Positions 45,444 through 53,288 of a DNA stretch of 64,000 nt are shown piece after piece. The stretch comes from G963665085 sp963665085 (GTDB lineage: Bacteria; Bacteroidota; Bacteroidia; Bacteroidales; JAAAOM01): positions 2,728,001 to 2,792,000 of the forward strand of contig CAXXXS010000001.1 of assembly GCA_963665085.2 (NCBI GenBank). The letters are read 5' to 3'. The notes below the pieces were generated by a model that did no database searches, was not told the DNA's origin, and saw nothing but the letters and a program-made list of their open reading frames with translations. Numbering within the stretch: the first letter of the stretch is position 1; each line of letters begins with the position of its first letter. Position numbers and translations under genes: made by a program.

Positions 45444-46040
45444 TTACAAGATGTTAAATGAATAGCCGTGAATCTTATTGTTGACATTTAGGCTTATATA
45501 ATAGCTGCCACGCGATAAATTACTTACATCAATAGCTTTATTAAAATCTAGTTTGCCATTAATTTTTTCTGAGTAGATAACATTGGAATTATTTTCAATA
45601 TTAATAATGATGTCGTTTTTGTTTTTGTTTAAATAATTTACGGTTAAAAGGTTGTTTTTTAGTTCAAAAAGAGGTGATATTTCTACAGATTTTTCTAATA
45701 CTTCAAAATTATTATCCTTTACCAGTAGAGTTTTGGTGATTGTTTGAAATCCTCCCTTTGAAATTATTGTATACTCCCCATTTTCAAGTTGCGAAAAGTT
45801 AAAAATTTGAGAAGATTTAGAGTTCTTTTCAAAGGAATTAAAATATATTGTTTGTCCTTTTTCATCATAAATAGTTACATCTAAATCAAAGAGTTCAGGA
45901 ATTTCAATTTTAATTCTTTTCAATTCACCAGAGTCTTTCTCTTTAACAATATTAATATCTCCACTTGCAAACGAAAGTAAAGGAAATCCTACTAAGATTA
46001 AACTTAATAATTTCTTGAGATTGTTTTTCGAAGTTTTCAT
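45444..46040 (-). CDS. Exported beta-rich protein of unknown function
   Basis: 198 residues with a signal peptide (ends LLSFASG, near 26). The mature part contains two copies of a pattern resembling T9SS sorting or DUF3244-like domains. The first is DVTIYDEKGQTIYFNSFEKN...FNFSQLENGEYTIISKGG. The second is IIINIENNSNVIYSEKI...IDVSNLSRGSYYISLNVNNKIHGYSFNIL. The protein is essentially only these two Ig-like folds, with no catalytic domain. It may be a small periplasmic or surface protein. It is monocistronic, with its own terminator. No specific function is supported. Confidence 0.65.
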   Translation of the reverse strand: MKTSKNNLKKLLSLILVGFPLLSFASGDINIVKEKDSGELKRIKIEIPELFDLDVTIYDEKGQTIYFNSFEKNSKSSQIFNFSQLENGEYTIISKGGFQTITKTLLVKDNNFEVLEKSVEISPLFELKNNLLTVNYLNKNKNDIIINIENNSNVIYSEKINGKLDFNKAIDVSNLSRGSYYISLNVNNKIHGYSFNIL

Positions 46041-46153
46041 ATTCTTATAATTTAAATTAATAATAAACGCTTTTGTAACAAAACAGCTATAATTTATTTG
46101 TGTTTTGTTTTAAAGTGTTAAAAAAACGTTAATGTGATTTATGATAAAGAGAT

Positions 46154-46161
46154 TATATTTG
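46154..46161 (+). promoter_or_regulatory. Candidate -7 box of tRNA-Val
   Basis: TATATTTG (TAnnTTTG consensus) lies 20 bases before the first base of the tRNA, a typical distance for a transcript with a short leader. Confidence 0.45.
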
Positions 46162-46180
46162 TATTCCTGAAATAATGATA

Positions 46181-46255
46181 GGGCATTTAGCTCAGTTGGT
46201 TTAGAGCACTACCTTGACAGGGTAGGGGTCACTGGTTCGAATCCAGTAATGCCCA
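46181..46255 (+). tRNA. tRNA-Val (anticodon GAC)
   Basis: A complete cloverleaf. The acceptor stem is GGGCATT/AATGCCC, with discriminator A at 46255. The D arm is GCTC...GAGC, the anticodon stem CTACC/GGTAG has loop TTGACAG (anticodon GAC, codon GUC), and the T arm is ACTGG/CCAGT with loop TTCGAAT. CCA is not encoded. There is a promoter-like box upstream and a small hairpin downstream. Confidence 0.96.
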
Positions 46256-46269
46256 CATTCAATATATGT

Positions 46270-46290
46270 AAAACCTTATCTGGTTTTATT
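46270..46290 (+). terminator. Possible terminator after tRNA-Val
   Basis: AAAACC (46270-46275) and GGTTTT (46282-46287) form a 6-bp stem around TTATCT, followed by ATTT. The stem is short, so this is tentative. Confidence 0.35.
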
Positions 46291-46366
46291 TAAGGTGTGG
46301 AATAAGAAGAGATTCAATTAAAGGACACGAAATTTTAAAATTATTTTGCTGGGTTTAGTAAGAGAA

Positions 46367-46942
46367 TCAGTTAATTATTTTAATTGATTTTATTTTAACA
46401 GGTTCTTTTAACATTTGCTCATTATCGGGCATATTCTGTATTTTTTTTACTGCATCCATTCCATCAATAACTTGACCGAATGCGGAAAATCCTTGCCCGT
46501 CTGGATTTCGTTTTCCTCCAAAATCAAGTTCTGGCTGGTCCCCAATGCAGATGAAAAATTCTGAACTGGCTGTGCCAGGCTCATTTCGGGCCATTGAAAT
46601 AGTGCCATTTTTATGTAATACACCAGTTTCTTTCGTTGTTTCATGCTTTATTTCCGGATAAGGGGATTCTTCAACATCGAAACCTAATCCTCCCTGGATT
46701 ACTTCAATTTTCATTTTGTTTTGAGGTTGATTATCCATCCTTACAACTCGATAAAAAATGGCTTCCGAAAATTTATCGTTTTCTATATATTTTACAAAGT
46801 TAGATGTAGTAACAGGCGCTTTATCTGGATATAATTCTGCGGTTATGGTACCTAAGTCAGTAACTATTTCAATATTAATCTTATGGGAACAGCTGATAAG
46901 AAAAAATAGTATAGGTAAAAAAAATGGGATGTTATGTTTCAT
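46367..46942 (-). CDS. Cyclophilin-type peptidyl-prolyl isomerase, lipoprotein
   Basis: 191 residues with an SPII signal (FLISC, Cys18), so it is attached to a periplasm-facing membrane. The cyclophilin domain is complete: LGTITAELYPDKAPVTTSNFVKYI, FYRVVRM, VIQGGLGFD, GTISMARNEPGTASSEFFICI (FFI core) and GFSAFGQVIDGMDAVKKI. The motif order matches small bacterial PpiA/PpiB-type enzymes. It would isomerise prolyl bonds in exported proteins. Its start overlaps the stop of the response-regulator gene by four bases (ATGA), so the two are translationally coupled. Confidence 0.92.
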   Translation of the reverse strand: MKHNIPFFLPILFFLISCSHKINIEIVTDLGTITAELYPDKAPVTTSNFVKYIENDKFSEAIFYRVVRMDNQPQNKMKIEVIQGGLGFDVEESPYPEIKHETTKETGVLHKNGTISMARNEPGTASSEFFICIGDQPELDFGGKRNPDGQGFSAFGQVIDGMDAVKKIQNMPDNEQMLKEPVKIKSIKIIN

Positions 46943-47316
46943 TTCTGAGTAGAATATTTTTCAATAGTATCAATAAGATCTTCTTTGTCAAAAGGTTTTT
47001 GGAAGTATTTTTCAATTATTTTTTCTTGAAGTGCTTCTTCTATTTCTTTAGTAACATCAAAACCAGTAAGTATAAAATATTTTGCAGAAGGAAATAATTT
47101 TACAGCTTCTCTTATAAACTCAACACCATTTAATTCGGGCATTCTCATATCACTGAATATAATATCAATGTTTTTATTGTTTCGTATATAATTTAATCCT
47201 TCAACAGGCGAATCAATCGTTTTAACATTATACCTCCCATTAAACATTGCTTTGAATAGCATTAAGTTTATGGGTTCGTCGTCGATGTATAATATAGATG
47301 GTTTTAGAGCTTCCAT
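46939..47316 (-). CDS. Single-domain response regulator (receiver only)
   Basis: A 125-residue receiver with no output domain. Acidic residues lie in YIDDEP near 11-13. The phospho-acceptor is Asp56 (IIFSDMRMPELNG), the switch Thr is in FILTGFD, and the conserved Lys-Pro lies in YFQKPFDKEDL. It must act by protein contact or as a relay step. It is expressed with the cyclophilin lipoprotein (four-base overlap), which is an odd pairing. No cognate kinase is adjacent; the nearest is at 48478. Confidence 0.9.
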   Translation of the reverse strand: MEALKPSILYIDDEPINLMLFKAMFNGRYNVKTIDSPVEGLNYIRNNKNIDIIFSDMRMPELNGVEFIREAVKLFPSAKYFILTGFDVTKEIEEALQEKIIEKYFQKPFDKEDLIDTIEKYSTQK

Positions 47317-47490
47317 GTATTATTTTCATTGAAAATTAATAATTTTTTTTTTATTATGAAGATATAATTGAAATTAAATTAGATAAGTATGTTGCAATTA
47401 GTAACTGCGATTATTAGAACTTTATTTGAAAATAATTAAGTCCTAAATTGTTATAAGCTTTTCTTCTGACTTAAGATAATTTGTTACTAC

Positions 47491-47706
47491 TTATCCCATA
47501 TACCTGACATGAATACCAAGTTCTGTTAATTTATCTGAAACATTAAGATTATCACAGCAAGCCTTGCAAGCTTCAACTGTTATACCTGATTGAAGCATTT
47601 CTTTTATTTTAGTTTTTATATGTTTGTCAGGTTCAATAAGTTTAGCTGAGTCTCCCCAAATTATTATGTTTATATCGTTCCACCGATTTTGTTTTTTGAT
47701 ATCGGT
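47491..47706 (-). pseudogene. Remnant of a DsrE-family protein gene
   Basis: On the minus strand a 71-codon open stretch reads KKQNRWNDINIIIWGDSAKL, then GITVEACKACCDNLNVSDKL and ELGIHVRYMG. This is the central and C-terminal part of a DsrE/DsrF-like sulfur-relay-type protein, with its conserved ACKAC cysteine motif. The frame is blocked by TGA just upstream, while a plausible N-terminal piece (KIFNILKSMN, to about 47760) lies in another frame. It ends at a TAA directly after YMG, short of the usual end. I infer a frameshifted, truncated relic; there is no valid start. Confidence 0.7.
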
Positions 47707-47841
47707 TCATTGACTTCAGAATGTTAAATATTTTATAAAAAGCGTTTTTGTAAAGACAAAATTTCTGTTGAGATGTTATTAACCATATTGTGCATGAATT
47801 GAAAAATATGTTTAAAGTTAAATTTAATGGTATATATAAAA

Positions 47842-48408
47842 ATGAAAACAATTAAATCGTTATTCGTAGTTGTGTTTTTTTTAATGGGTACAATTGTAAT
47901 TAATGCCCAGGATAAAGTGGATTTAGCAAAATCTACAGTAAAATGGACCGGTGAAAAAATTGGAGGTTCCCACCATGGTTTTATTAAATTAAAGAGTGCT
48001 GTCCTGGAGGTAAAAGACAACAAAATTGAGAGTGGAAAATTTGTAATGGATATGAAGACAATTACAAATGAGGATATAGAAAATGAGGATTATCGGAAGA
48101 AATTAATCGAGCATCTTAATTCTGAAGATTTTTTTGGTGTTGAAAAATATCCTGAGTCGATGTTAGTTGTTACCAGAAGTACAAAATTTACTGATGGGAA
48201 AGCTACTGTTACAGGAAATTTAACTATAAAAGGAAAAACCGAAGAAGTGTCATTTGATGTTATGAAAAGTAATAATGCTTATACAGCAACTATTAAGGTA
48301 GACCGTTCAAAATATGATGTTCGTTATGGCTCAAAATCTTTTTTTAATGATTTAGGCGATAAAGCTATTGATGATATTTTTACTCTTGATGTTAAGATAG
48401 TTCTCTAA
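47842..48408 (+). CDS. YceI-family periplasmic protein
   Basis: 188 residues from the ATG at 47842, which places the signal peptide correctly (KTIKSLFVVVFFLMGTIVINAQ); an ATG five codons earlier is less likely. The YceI beta-barrel pattern is complete: VDLAKSTVKWTGEKIGGSHHGFI, GKFVMDMKTITNED, HLNSEDFFGVEKYPESML, VTGNLTIKGKTEEVSFDV and KVDRSKYDVRYGSKSFF. Family members bind isoprenoid or fatty amphiphiles in a lipocalin-like cavity. Its ligand is not evident. It is monocistronic and ends at a long hairpin. Confidence 0.92.
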   Translation: MKTIKSLFVVVFFLMGTIVINAQDKVDLAKSTVKWTGEKIGGSHHGFIKLKSAVLEVKDNKIESGKFVMDMKTITNEDIENEDYRKKLIEHLNSEDFFGVEKYPESMLVVTRSTKFTDGKATVTGNLTIKGKTEEVSFDVMKSNNAYTATIKVDRSKYDVRYGSKSFFNDLGDKAIDDIFTLDVKIVL

Positions 48409-48419
48409 TTTGAATTTTA

Positions 48420-48459
48420 AACAAGCAAAGTGGGAACTAATATTTTCCCTTTGCTTGTT
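48420..48459. terminator. Terminator-like hairpin between yceI-type gene and kinase
   Basis: AACAAGCAAAG.GGGAA pairs with TTCCC.TTTGCTTGTT as a long stem between two convergent genes. Neither side has a strong T tract, so it is only terminator-like. Confidence 0.55.
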
Positions 48460-48477
48460 GTAAAAAAAGTCGTTCAG

Positions 48478-49869
48478 TTAAATTTTATTATGATTATGTA
48501 TAGGAAGTGAAATTTTCACTTTTGTTCCTTTTTCTGGCTCCGATTCAAATGTTAAGGTCCCATCGTGTTCTCGAATGATATTGTACGTTATAGATAATCC
48601 CAAACCGGTGCCTTGTCCGGGTTTCTTAGTTGTGTAAAAAGGATCAAATATTTTTTTTAGATTCTCTTTTTTTATTCCTTCCCCGTTATCGGTTATTTCG
48701 ATAATAAAATCATCATTGTTTTTTCTGGTTTGTATTTCAATTTCTCCTTTTTCTGTTATTGCGTCAGATGCGTTTGCCAATAAATTAATAAAAACCTGAT
48801 GTAATTTTCCTACATTACCCTTAATAATTGTAAGCTCATTTGTATAATTTTTATTTATGTTGACACGGTATTTTAGTTGATTGTTAAGCATTGTTAAACA
48901 ATTATCAATAATGTCCGGGATATTACATTCTTCATCAAAAGTGTGATTGTCCCTGCTAAATTGCCTAAGTCCTTTAACGATGTTTGCAGCTTTGTCAACA
49001 CCAGCCTTTAGGTTCTTTAGCAAGACGCCAACATTTTCATGGTATTCACATGTTGTGGTTTCTTCATAATGCATGCGCATTCCTTCATATGCACCCATTA
49101 TAAAATTTAAAGGGTTGTTTATCTCGTGGGCAACACCAGCAGTGAGAATTCCTAACGAAGCCATTTTTTCTGTTTGTATTAATTGTTCCTGTGTTGCTTT
49201 AAGTTCTTCAATGTTATTCTTTAGCTCAGAGTTAATTGCATTTACCTCTTCCTCATAATAAAAATTTTGACGCCTGTAATAGTATAGCACCATGTATATG
49301 AAAAGAAATACGGTTAGAAATACAATTTTAAAATAAAATTGAAAAAAAGGTATATACTCAAAAACAACAATGGAATTGTGCGAAAAATAATTTATTGCAT
49401 TATCAAGAAAAAATACGTGTATAAAAAAATATAAGAAGGAGAGTTTAAAAGGCCATTTATTAAAATCAGGAAATAATATAGTAATAGGAATCAATGATAA
49501 ACAAATTATTGCCATAGGGGCTATGAATACATCCATTTCTTGTATATATCCCATTAGAATAGGGCCGGAAATAGTAATAAATAAAGGGAAGACAATTAAA
49601 TTAAAACGTACTATGTTGTGTTGTTTTTTATAGGCAAGGTAGAGGTTAATAAGGCCTAGTAAGGCAACAACAAGTATTTTTTTTGTGTGGATAGAAAATT
49701 CGTTGCCATGAATAATTCTAAATATTGAGGTTGTCAACGTTAGCAATACGGCTCCTAATAAAAGAAGAAAATTCATTTTATTGGAGAGAATATAATTTCT
49801 TTTATCAGATGAAGAAACGGTATCCGTTATCCCTAAGTTTGATATTTTTTTCCAAAAAGTTGTAGCCAT
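48478..49869 (-). CDS. Membrane-bound sensor histidine kinase
   Basis: 463 residues. The first ~200 contain about six membrane helices (from MNFLLLLGAVLLTLTTSIF to IVFLTVFLFIYMVLYYY), reminiscent of 7TM-type sensor regions but with no named domain. A coiled coil (about 205-235) leads to the kinase core with His248 (ILTAGVAHEINNPLNFI), N-box NLLANASDA, DNGEGI and GTGLGLSI. The INNPLNF H-box places it with NtrB-like HPK4 kinases. It has no receiver. No response regulator lies beside it in the same direction, so it is an orphan kinase. Confidence 0.88.
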   Translation of the reverse strand: MATTFWKKISNLGITDTVSSSDKRNYILSNKMNFLLLLGAVLLTLTTSIFRIIHGNEFSIHTKKILVVALLGLINLYLAYKKQHNIVRFNLIVFPLFITISGPILMGYIQEMDVFIAPMAIICLSLIPITILFPDFNKWPFKLSFLYFFIHVFFLDNAINYFSHNSIVVFEYIPFFQFYFKIVFLTVFLFIYMVLYYYRRQNFYYEEEVNAINSELKNNIEELKATQEQLIQTEKMASLGILTAGVAHEINNPLNFIMGAYEGMRMHYEETTTCEYHENVGVLLKNLKAGVDKAANIVKGLRQFSRDNHTFDEECNIPDIIDNCLTMLNNQLKYRVNINKNYTNELTIIKGNVGKLHQVFINLLANASDAITEKGEIEIQTRKNNDDFIIEITDNGEGIKKENLKKIFDPFYTTKKPGQGTGLGLSITYNIIREHDGTLTFESEPEKGTKVKISLPIHNHNKI

Positions 49870-50262
49870 GATAGTTAAAGTTTTTTGAAAAAATGGTTTG
49901 TTCTTATATGTGTAATTTCAAAATTGAAATTTCCAGCTTTAAATTATAATAAAACTTTAATTGGAACTTTATGTTTAATGTTACTCAATGTTTTTTTAGT
50001 TAAAGAGATTATGGTAATAGAGAATTAATGTTGGATGATTTAAGGTTATATGCTATAATAAAAGTAGGTGATTTGCTTTAATTATCAAAATGGTTTCTGC
50101 GGATATTTAAGTGCTTTTATGTAAAAAATATTTTAGTCCTGATTAATATCTCAGCATTTCATTGAATAATATCTTTTATCATTTATTATACAAATGAAAT
50201 TATTCATTTTTGTGCCTTCTAAAAAAGAACTTTGTACTTTAGTGCAATTAAAATGAAATATT
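49870..50262. other. Gene-free divergent spacer
   Basis: 393 AT-rich bases between the kinase (minus) and the peptide transporter (plus). They must contain both promoters. Near 50227-50234 AACTTTG resembles a degenerate -7 box for the transporter. No repeat, RNA gene or coding frame is evident. Confidence 0.4.
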
Positions 50263-51753
50263 ATGTCATCATCAGTTACACACCCTAAAGGATTAATGGT
50301 TTTGTTTTTCACGGAAATGTGGGAACGGTTTAGTTATTATGGAATGAGGGCCTTGTTGGTTTTATACCTCACCGGCGAGTTTATTACCGGAGGATTTGGC
50401 CTGGAACGTGATGAAGCATTAAAAATTTATGCCGTTTTTACGGGCTTAGTATATATGACCCCTATTTTAGGCGGTTTCTTTGCAGATAAATTTCTTGGTC
50501 AGCGTAAAGCAGTTTTTATAGGAGCATTTCTAATGGCTATTGGCCAGTTTTTTATGGCATTCTCTCAGTTTGGGGAATTAGAAACCAGGGAGTTTTTTCG
50601 AAATAATGGATTGGGGTTAATCATTATGGGTACTGGATTTTTTAAAGCAAATATTTCAACAATTGTAGGTGCACTTTATGAAGAAAATGATAAACGAAAA
50701 GATGCTGCATTTACAATCTTTTATATGGGAATAAATGTAGGTGCTTTAATAGGTCCGCTTATTGCTGGTTCTCTGGGAGAAAAAATTAACTGGTCGTGGG
50801 GATTTGCAGCGGCGGGAATTGGCATGGTAATTAGTACAATTTGGTTTTTCATACAACGAGATAAATTGGGTACTGCTGGTATGCCCCCAAACCGGGAACT
50901 GAAACCGGGAGAAAATTTTTATCATCTCACAAATAAAGACAGGTTAGACATACTGTTATATGTTATTGTTAATGTGGTGTTAATATTTGCTGTCATAAAA
51001 CTATGGGCTAATATTTCAGTTACCGCACAGTCTGTAATAAAATGGATAATAATTATTGGGGCTGTTGGGTTAATTGTTTATTTAATTGCTACAAATACAA
51101 AAGGGAAAGATGCATGGAGTAAGATGGGCGTTATTTTGATTCTTGCATTTTTTAATATATTTTTTTGGTCTGGCTATGAGCAGGCCGGAGGAACATTTAA
51201 TCTTTTTGCGGAGCAGCAAACAAACCGGTTGATTGGAGGATTTGAGTTTCCTGCTACATGGTTCCAGTCTGTTCCGGCTTTATACATTGTTTTGTTTGGA
51301 TCATTGTTTGCTGCACTGTGGTTGCGTTTAAATGCTATTGGAAAAGAACCTCGTACCCCGGTAAAATTTGGTTTGGGACTTATATTAATGAGTATCGGGT
51401 TTGTAATTATGACATCTGCTTCAAAATTAGCTGGAGACAACAACCTGGTTTCTCCTATGTGGTTAATTATGGTTTATTTCATGCATACAATGGGTGAGTT
51501 GTGTTTGTCTCCAATAGGCCTGTCGATGGTAACAAAACTGGCACCGCAGAAAATTGTGTCGCTGATGATGGGTATTTGGTTTGCAAGTATTGCAACAGCA
51601 AATTATCTGGCTGGTGTGTTAGAGAGTATTCTTAACAAATATTTACCCGATATGAATCTTTTTGCATTCTTAACTTTATCTACTCTCTCAGCTGGAGTTA
51701 TAGCTTTATTGTTATCTCCAATTCTTAACAGGATGATGAAAGGGATTCATTAA
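50263..51753 (+). CDS. POT/PTR-family proton-coupled peptide transporter
   Basis: A 496-residue inner-membrane transporter with about 12-14 hydrophobic segments. The family signature near the N-terminus is FFTEMWERFSYYGMRALL, which includes the ExxER motif (Glu18, Glu21, Arg22) used in proton coupling. A second hallmark is GTGFFKANISTIVGALYEENDKRKDAAFTIFYMGINVGA. It imports di- and tripeptides, consistent with the peptidase-rich lifestyle suggested by the C25, S8 and M28 enzymes in this window. It is followed closely by the toroid-fold protein gene. Confidence 0.94.
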   Translation: MSSSVTHPKGLMVLFFTEMWERFSYYGMRALLVLYLTGEFITGGFGLERDEALKIYAVFTGLVYMTPILGGFFADKFLGQRKAVFIGAFLMAIGQFFMAFSQFGELETREFFRNNGLGLIIMGTGFFKANISTIVGALYEENDKRKDAAFTIFYMGINVGALIGPLIAGSLGEKINWSWGFAAAGIGMVISTIWFFIQRDKLGTAGMPPNRELKPGENFYHLTNKDRLDILLYVIVNVVLIFAVIKLWANISVTAQSVIKWIIIIGAVGLIVYLIATNTKGKDAWSKMGVILILAFFNIFFWSGYEQAGGTFNLFAEQQTNRLIGGFEFPATWFQSVPALYIVLFGSLFAALWLRLNAIGKEPRTPVKFGLGLILMSIGFVIMTSASKLAGDNNLVSPMWLIMVYFMHTMGELCLSPIGLSMVTKLAPQKIVSLMMGIWFASIATANYLAGVLESILNKYLPDMNLFAFLTLSTLSAGVIALLLSPILNRMMKGIH

Positions 51754-51823
51754 TTAATTGTTGTATGAGTTAATTCCGTGCAAAGTCAGGATACTTTGTC
51801 CTTCTTTTAAGATTATAAATAAG

Positions 51824-52750
51824 ATGAATGAACAAGAGATAATTGATTGGCTTCTTACTGGTGATGTCTCTATTCAATACCAGGTTTATAGGGATCTTTT
51901 AGGGATTGAAAAAACCGATCTGCAAAAACGAATTGAAACAGAGGGCTGGGGGCAACAATTTTTAACTCTTCAGAATAAAAATTATCATTGGGGATTTGGA
52001 TTTTATCAGCCAAAATGGACTTCTACGCATTACACGCTTTTGGAGCTGAAAAATATTTCCTTGCCAAAAGATTGTGTTGCTGTAAAGAAAATCCTAACCA
52101 TTATATTAATTGAGAATAAATTGGCTGATGGAGGAATAGGCCCGATTGGTTCTGTTAAGGTTAGCGATGTCTGCATCAATGGGATGGCTTTAAACTATTT
52201 TAGTTATTTCCAGGTTGATGAGATAGGCATAAGGTCAATTGTAGATTTTATCCTGTCAGAACAGATGACTGATGGCGGTTTTAATTGTCACAGTAACAGA
52301 GTTGGGGCCACACATAGTTCACTCCATACAACATTATCTGTTATTGAAGGTATCCATGAATATCAACGAAATAATTATTCTTATAAATTGGTAGAACTGC
52401 TAAGGGTAAAGCAAGAGGCAGAAGAGTTTATTTTACAACATAGATTATATAAATCTGATAAAACAGGAGAGATCATAAAAAAAGAATTTCTTAGATTGCC
52501 CTATCCTTCTCGTTGGAGGTATGATGTTTTAAAAGCATTGGATTATTTTCAGGCAACGAAACTAGAATACGATGACAGGTTAAAAGATGCACTTGAGTTA
52601 ATCCATTCAAAAAGAAGTAAAGACAATACATGGAAGCTTCAGGCTCACCATGCAGGTAGACAACATTTTGAGATGGAAAAAGTGGGGGAGCCAAGTAGAT
52701 GGAATACTTTAAGGGCAATGAGGGTATTAAAACATTTTAAGGTTTTTTAA
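51824..52750 (+). CDS. Alpha/alpha-toroid (prenyltransferase/squalene-cyclase repeat-like) protein
   Basis: 308 residues from the ATG at 51824, chosen over an upstream TTG. The helical repeats have the QW/terpene-cyclase-like cadence IIDFILSEQMTDGGFNCHSN, GGIGPIGSVKVSDVCINGMALNYF and ATHSSLHTTLSVIEGI, then HAGRQHFEMEKVGEPSRWNTLRAMRVLKHF. There is no DXDD cyclase acid motif, so catalysis of a cyclisation is unlikely. Short cytoplasmic proteins of this fold are widespread and unstudied. Its 3' end overlaps the converging STAS-like gene by 14 bases. Confidence 0.65.
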   Translation: MNEQEIIDWLLTGDVSIQYQVYRDLLGIEKTDLQKRIETEGWGQQFLTLQNKNYHWGFGFYQPKWTSTHYTLLELKNISLPKDCVAVKKILTIILIENKLADGGIGPIGSVKVSDVCINGMALNYFSYFQVDEIGIRSIVDFILSEQMTDGGFNCHSNRVGATHSSLHTTLSVIEGIHEYQRNNYSYKLVELLRVKQEAEEFILQHRLYKSDKTGEIIKKEFLRLPYPSRWRYDVLKALDYFQATKLEYDDRLKDALELIHSKRSKDNTWKLQAHHAGRQHFEMEKVGEPSRWNTLRAMRVLKHFKVF

Positions 52751-53132
52751 GCCATTCATTTGCTGCTGCAATCTCGTCAAAATATTTCATTTCCTGTAGT
52801 TCTTCTTTTGCTTTTAAGCTTATGTTTTTTACATAAAACTCCTGAAATATATCAGGCTTAATTACTGCAGCAATTTTTTTTAATCCGCACTCTGCTGCCC
52901 GGGGCATAAGTTTTTGTTGTAACCATTGCGAATTTGCAGGACTTACATTTCCTTGTTTTCTAATATCAGACAACCAACATGTGGCTTTGTGTTTAATCAA
53001 AAAATCAAGCCCTTTGTTCATAGTGAATTTATAAGTTGAATCATCATGTGTTGCTTTCCAGATGACTTCAATAGCATTTGTTTCTTTATTATACCGAATG
53101 TCTGATTTTTCCAGCTCTAGCAATATTTCCAT
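52737..53132 (-). CDS. STAS-like / SpoIIAA-like small protein
   Basis: 131 residues, cytoplasmic, without signal or membrane segments. The pattern of an N-terminal strand pair (IRYNKETNAIEVIWKATHDDSTY), a helix, ATCWLSDIRKQGNVSPANSQWLQQ, and a C-terminal IAAVIKPDIFQEFYVKNI...MKYFDEIAAANEWL is that of the STAS/SpoIIAA-like proteins common in Bacteroidota. The 62293 gene is a paralogue (TWLNDTRKLKTVS, VAFVLPTNVFGRMAVKFYVDF, KEYDDAVTWL). Function is unknown. Convergent overlap with the previous gene by 14 bases. Confidence 0.65.
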   Translation of the reverse strand: MEILLELEKSDIRYNKETNAIEVIWKATHDDSTYKFTMNKGLDFLIKHKATCWLSDIRKQGNVSPANSQWLQQKLMPRAAECGLKKIAAVIKPDIFQEFYVKNISLKAKEELQEMKYFDEIAAANEWLKKP

Positions 53133-53247
53133 TAACTGTTTGTTTTTTTGTAAAGTGTATATTTTGTTTTGTAATATTCAAATATATACGGTATAGTGTG
53201 AATTAAGTTTTGTTTTATTGCTTTCGCTTAATCTAAAAAAAACTTTT

Positions 53248-53255
53248 TATTTTTG
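53248..53255 (+). promoter_or_regulatory. Candidate -7 box of the M28 peptidase gene
   Basis: TATTTTTG fits TAnnTTTG and lies 33 bases before the ATG at 53289. Confidence 0.35.
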
Positions 53256-53288
53256 TTGGCTTTGTATACTTATTAAAATCCAAATCCT

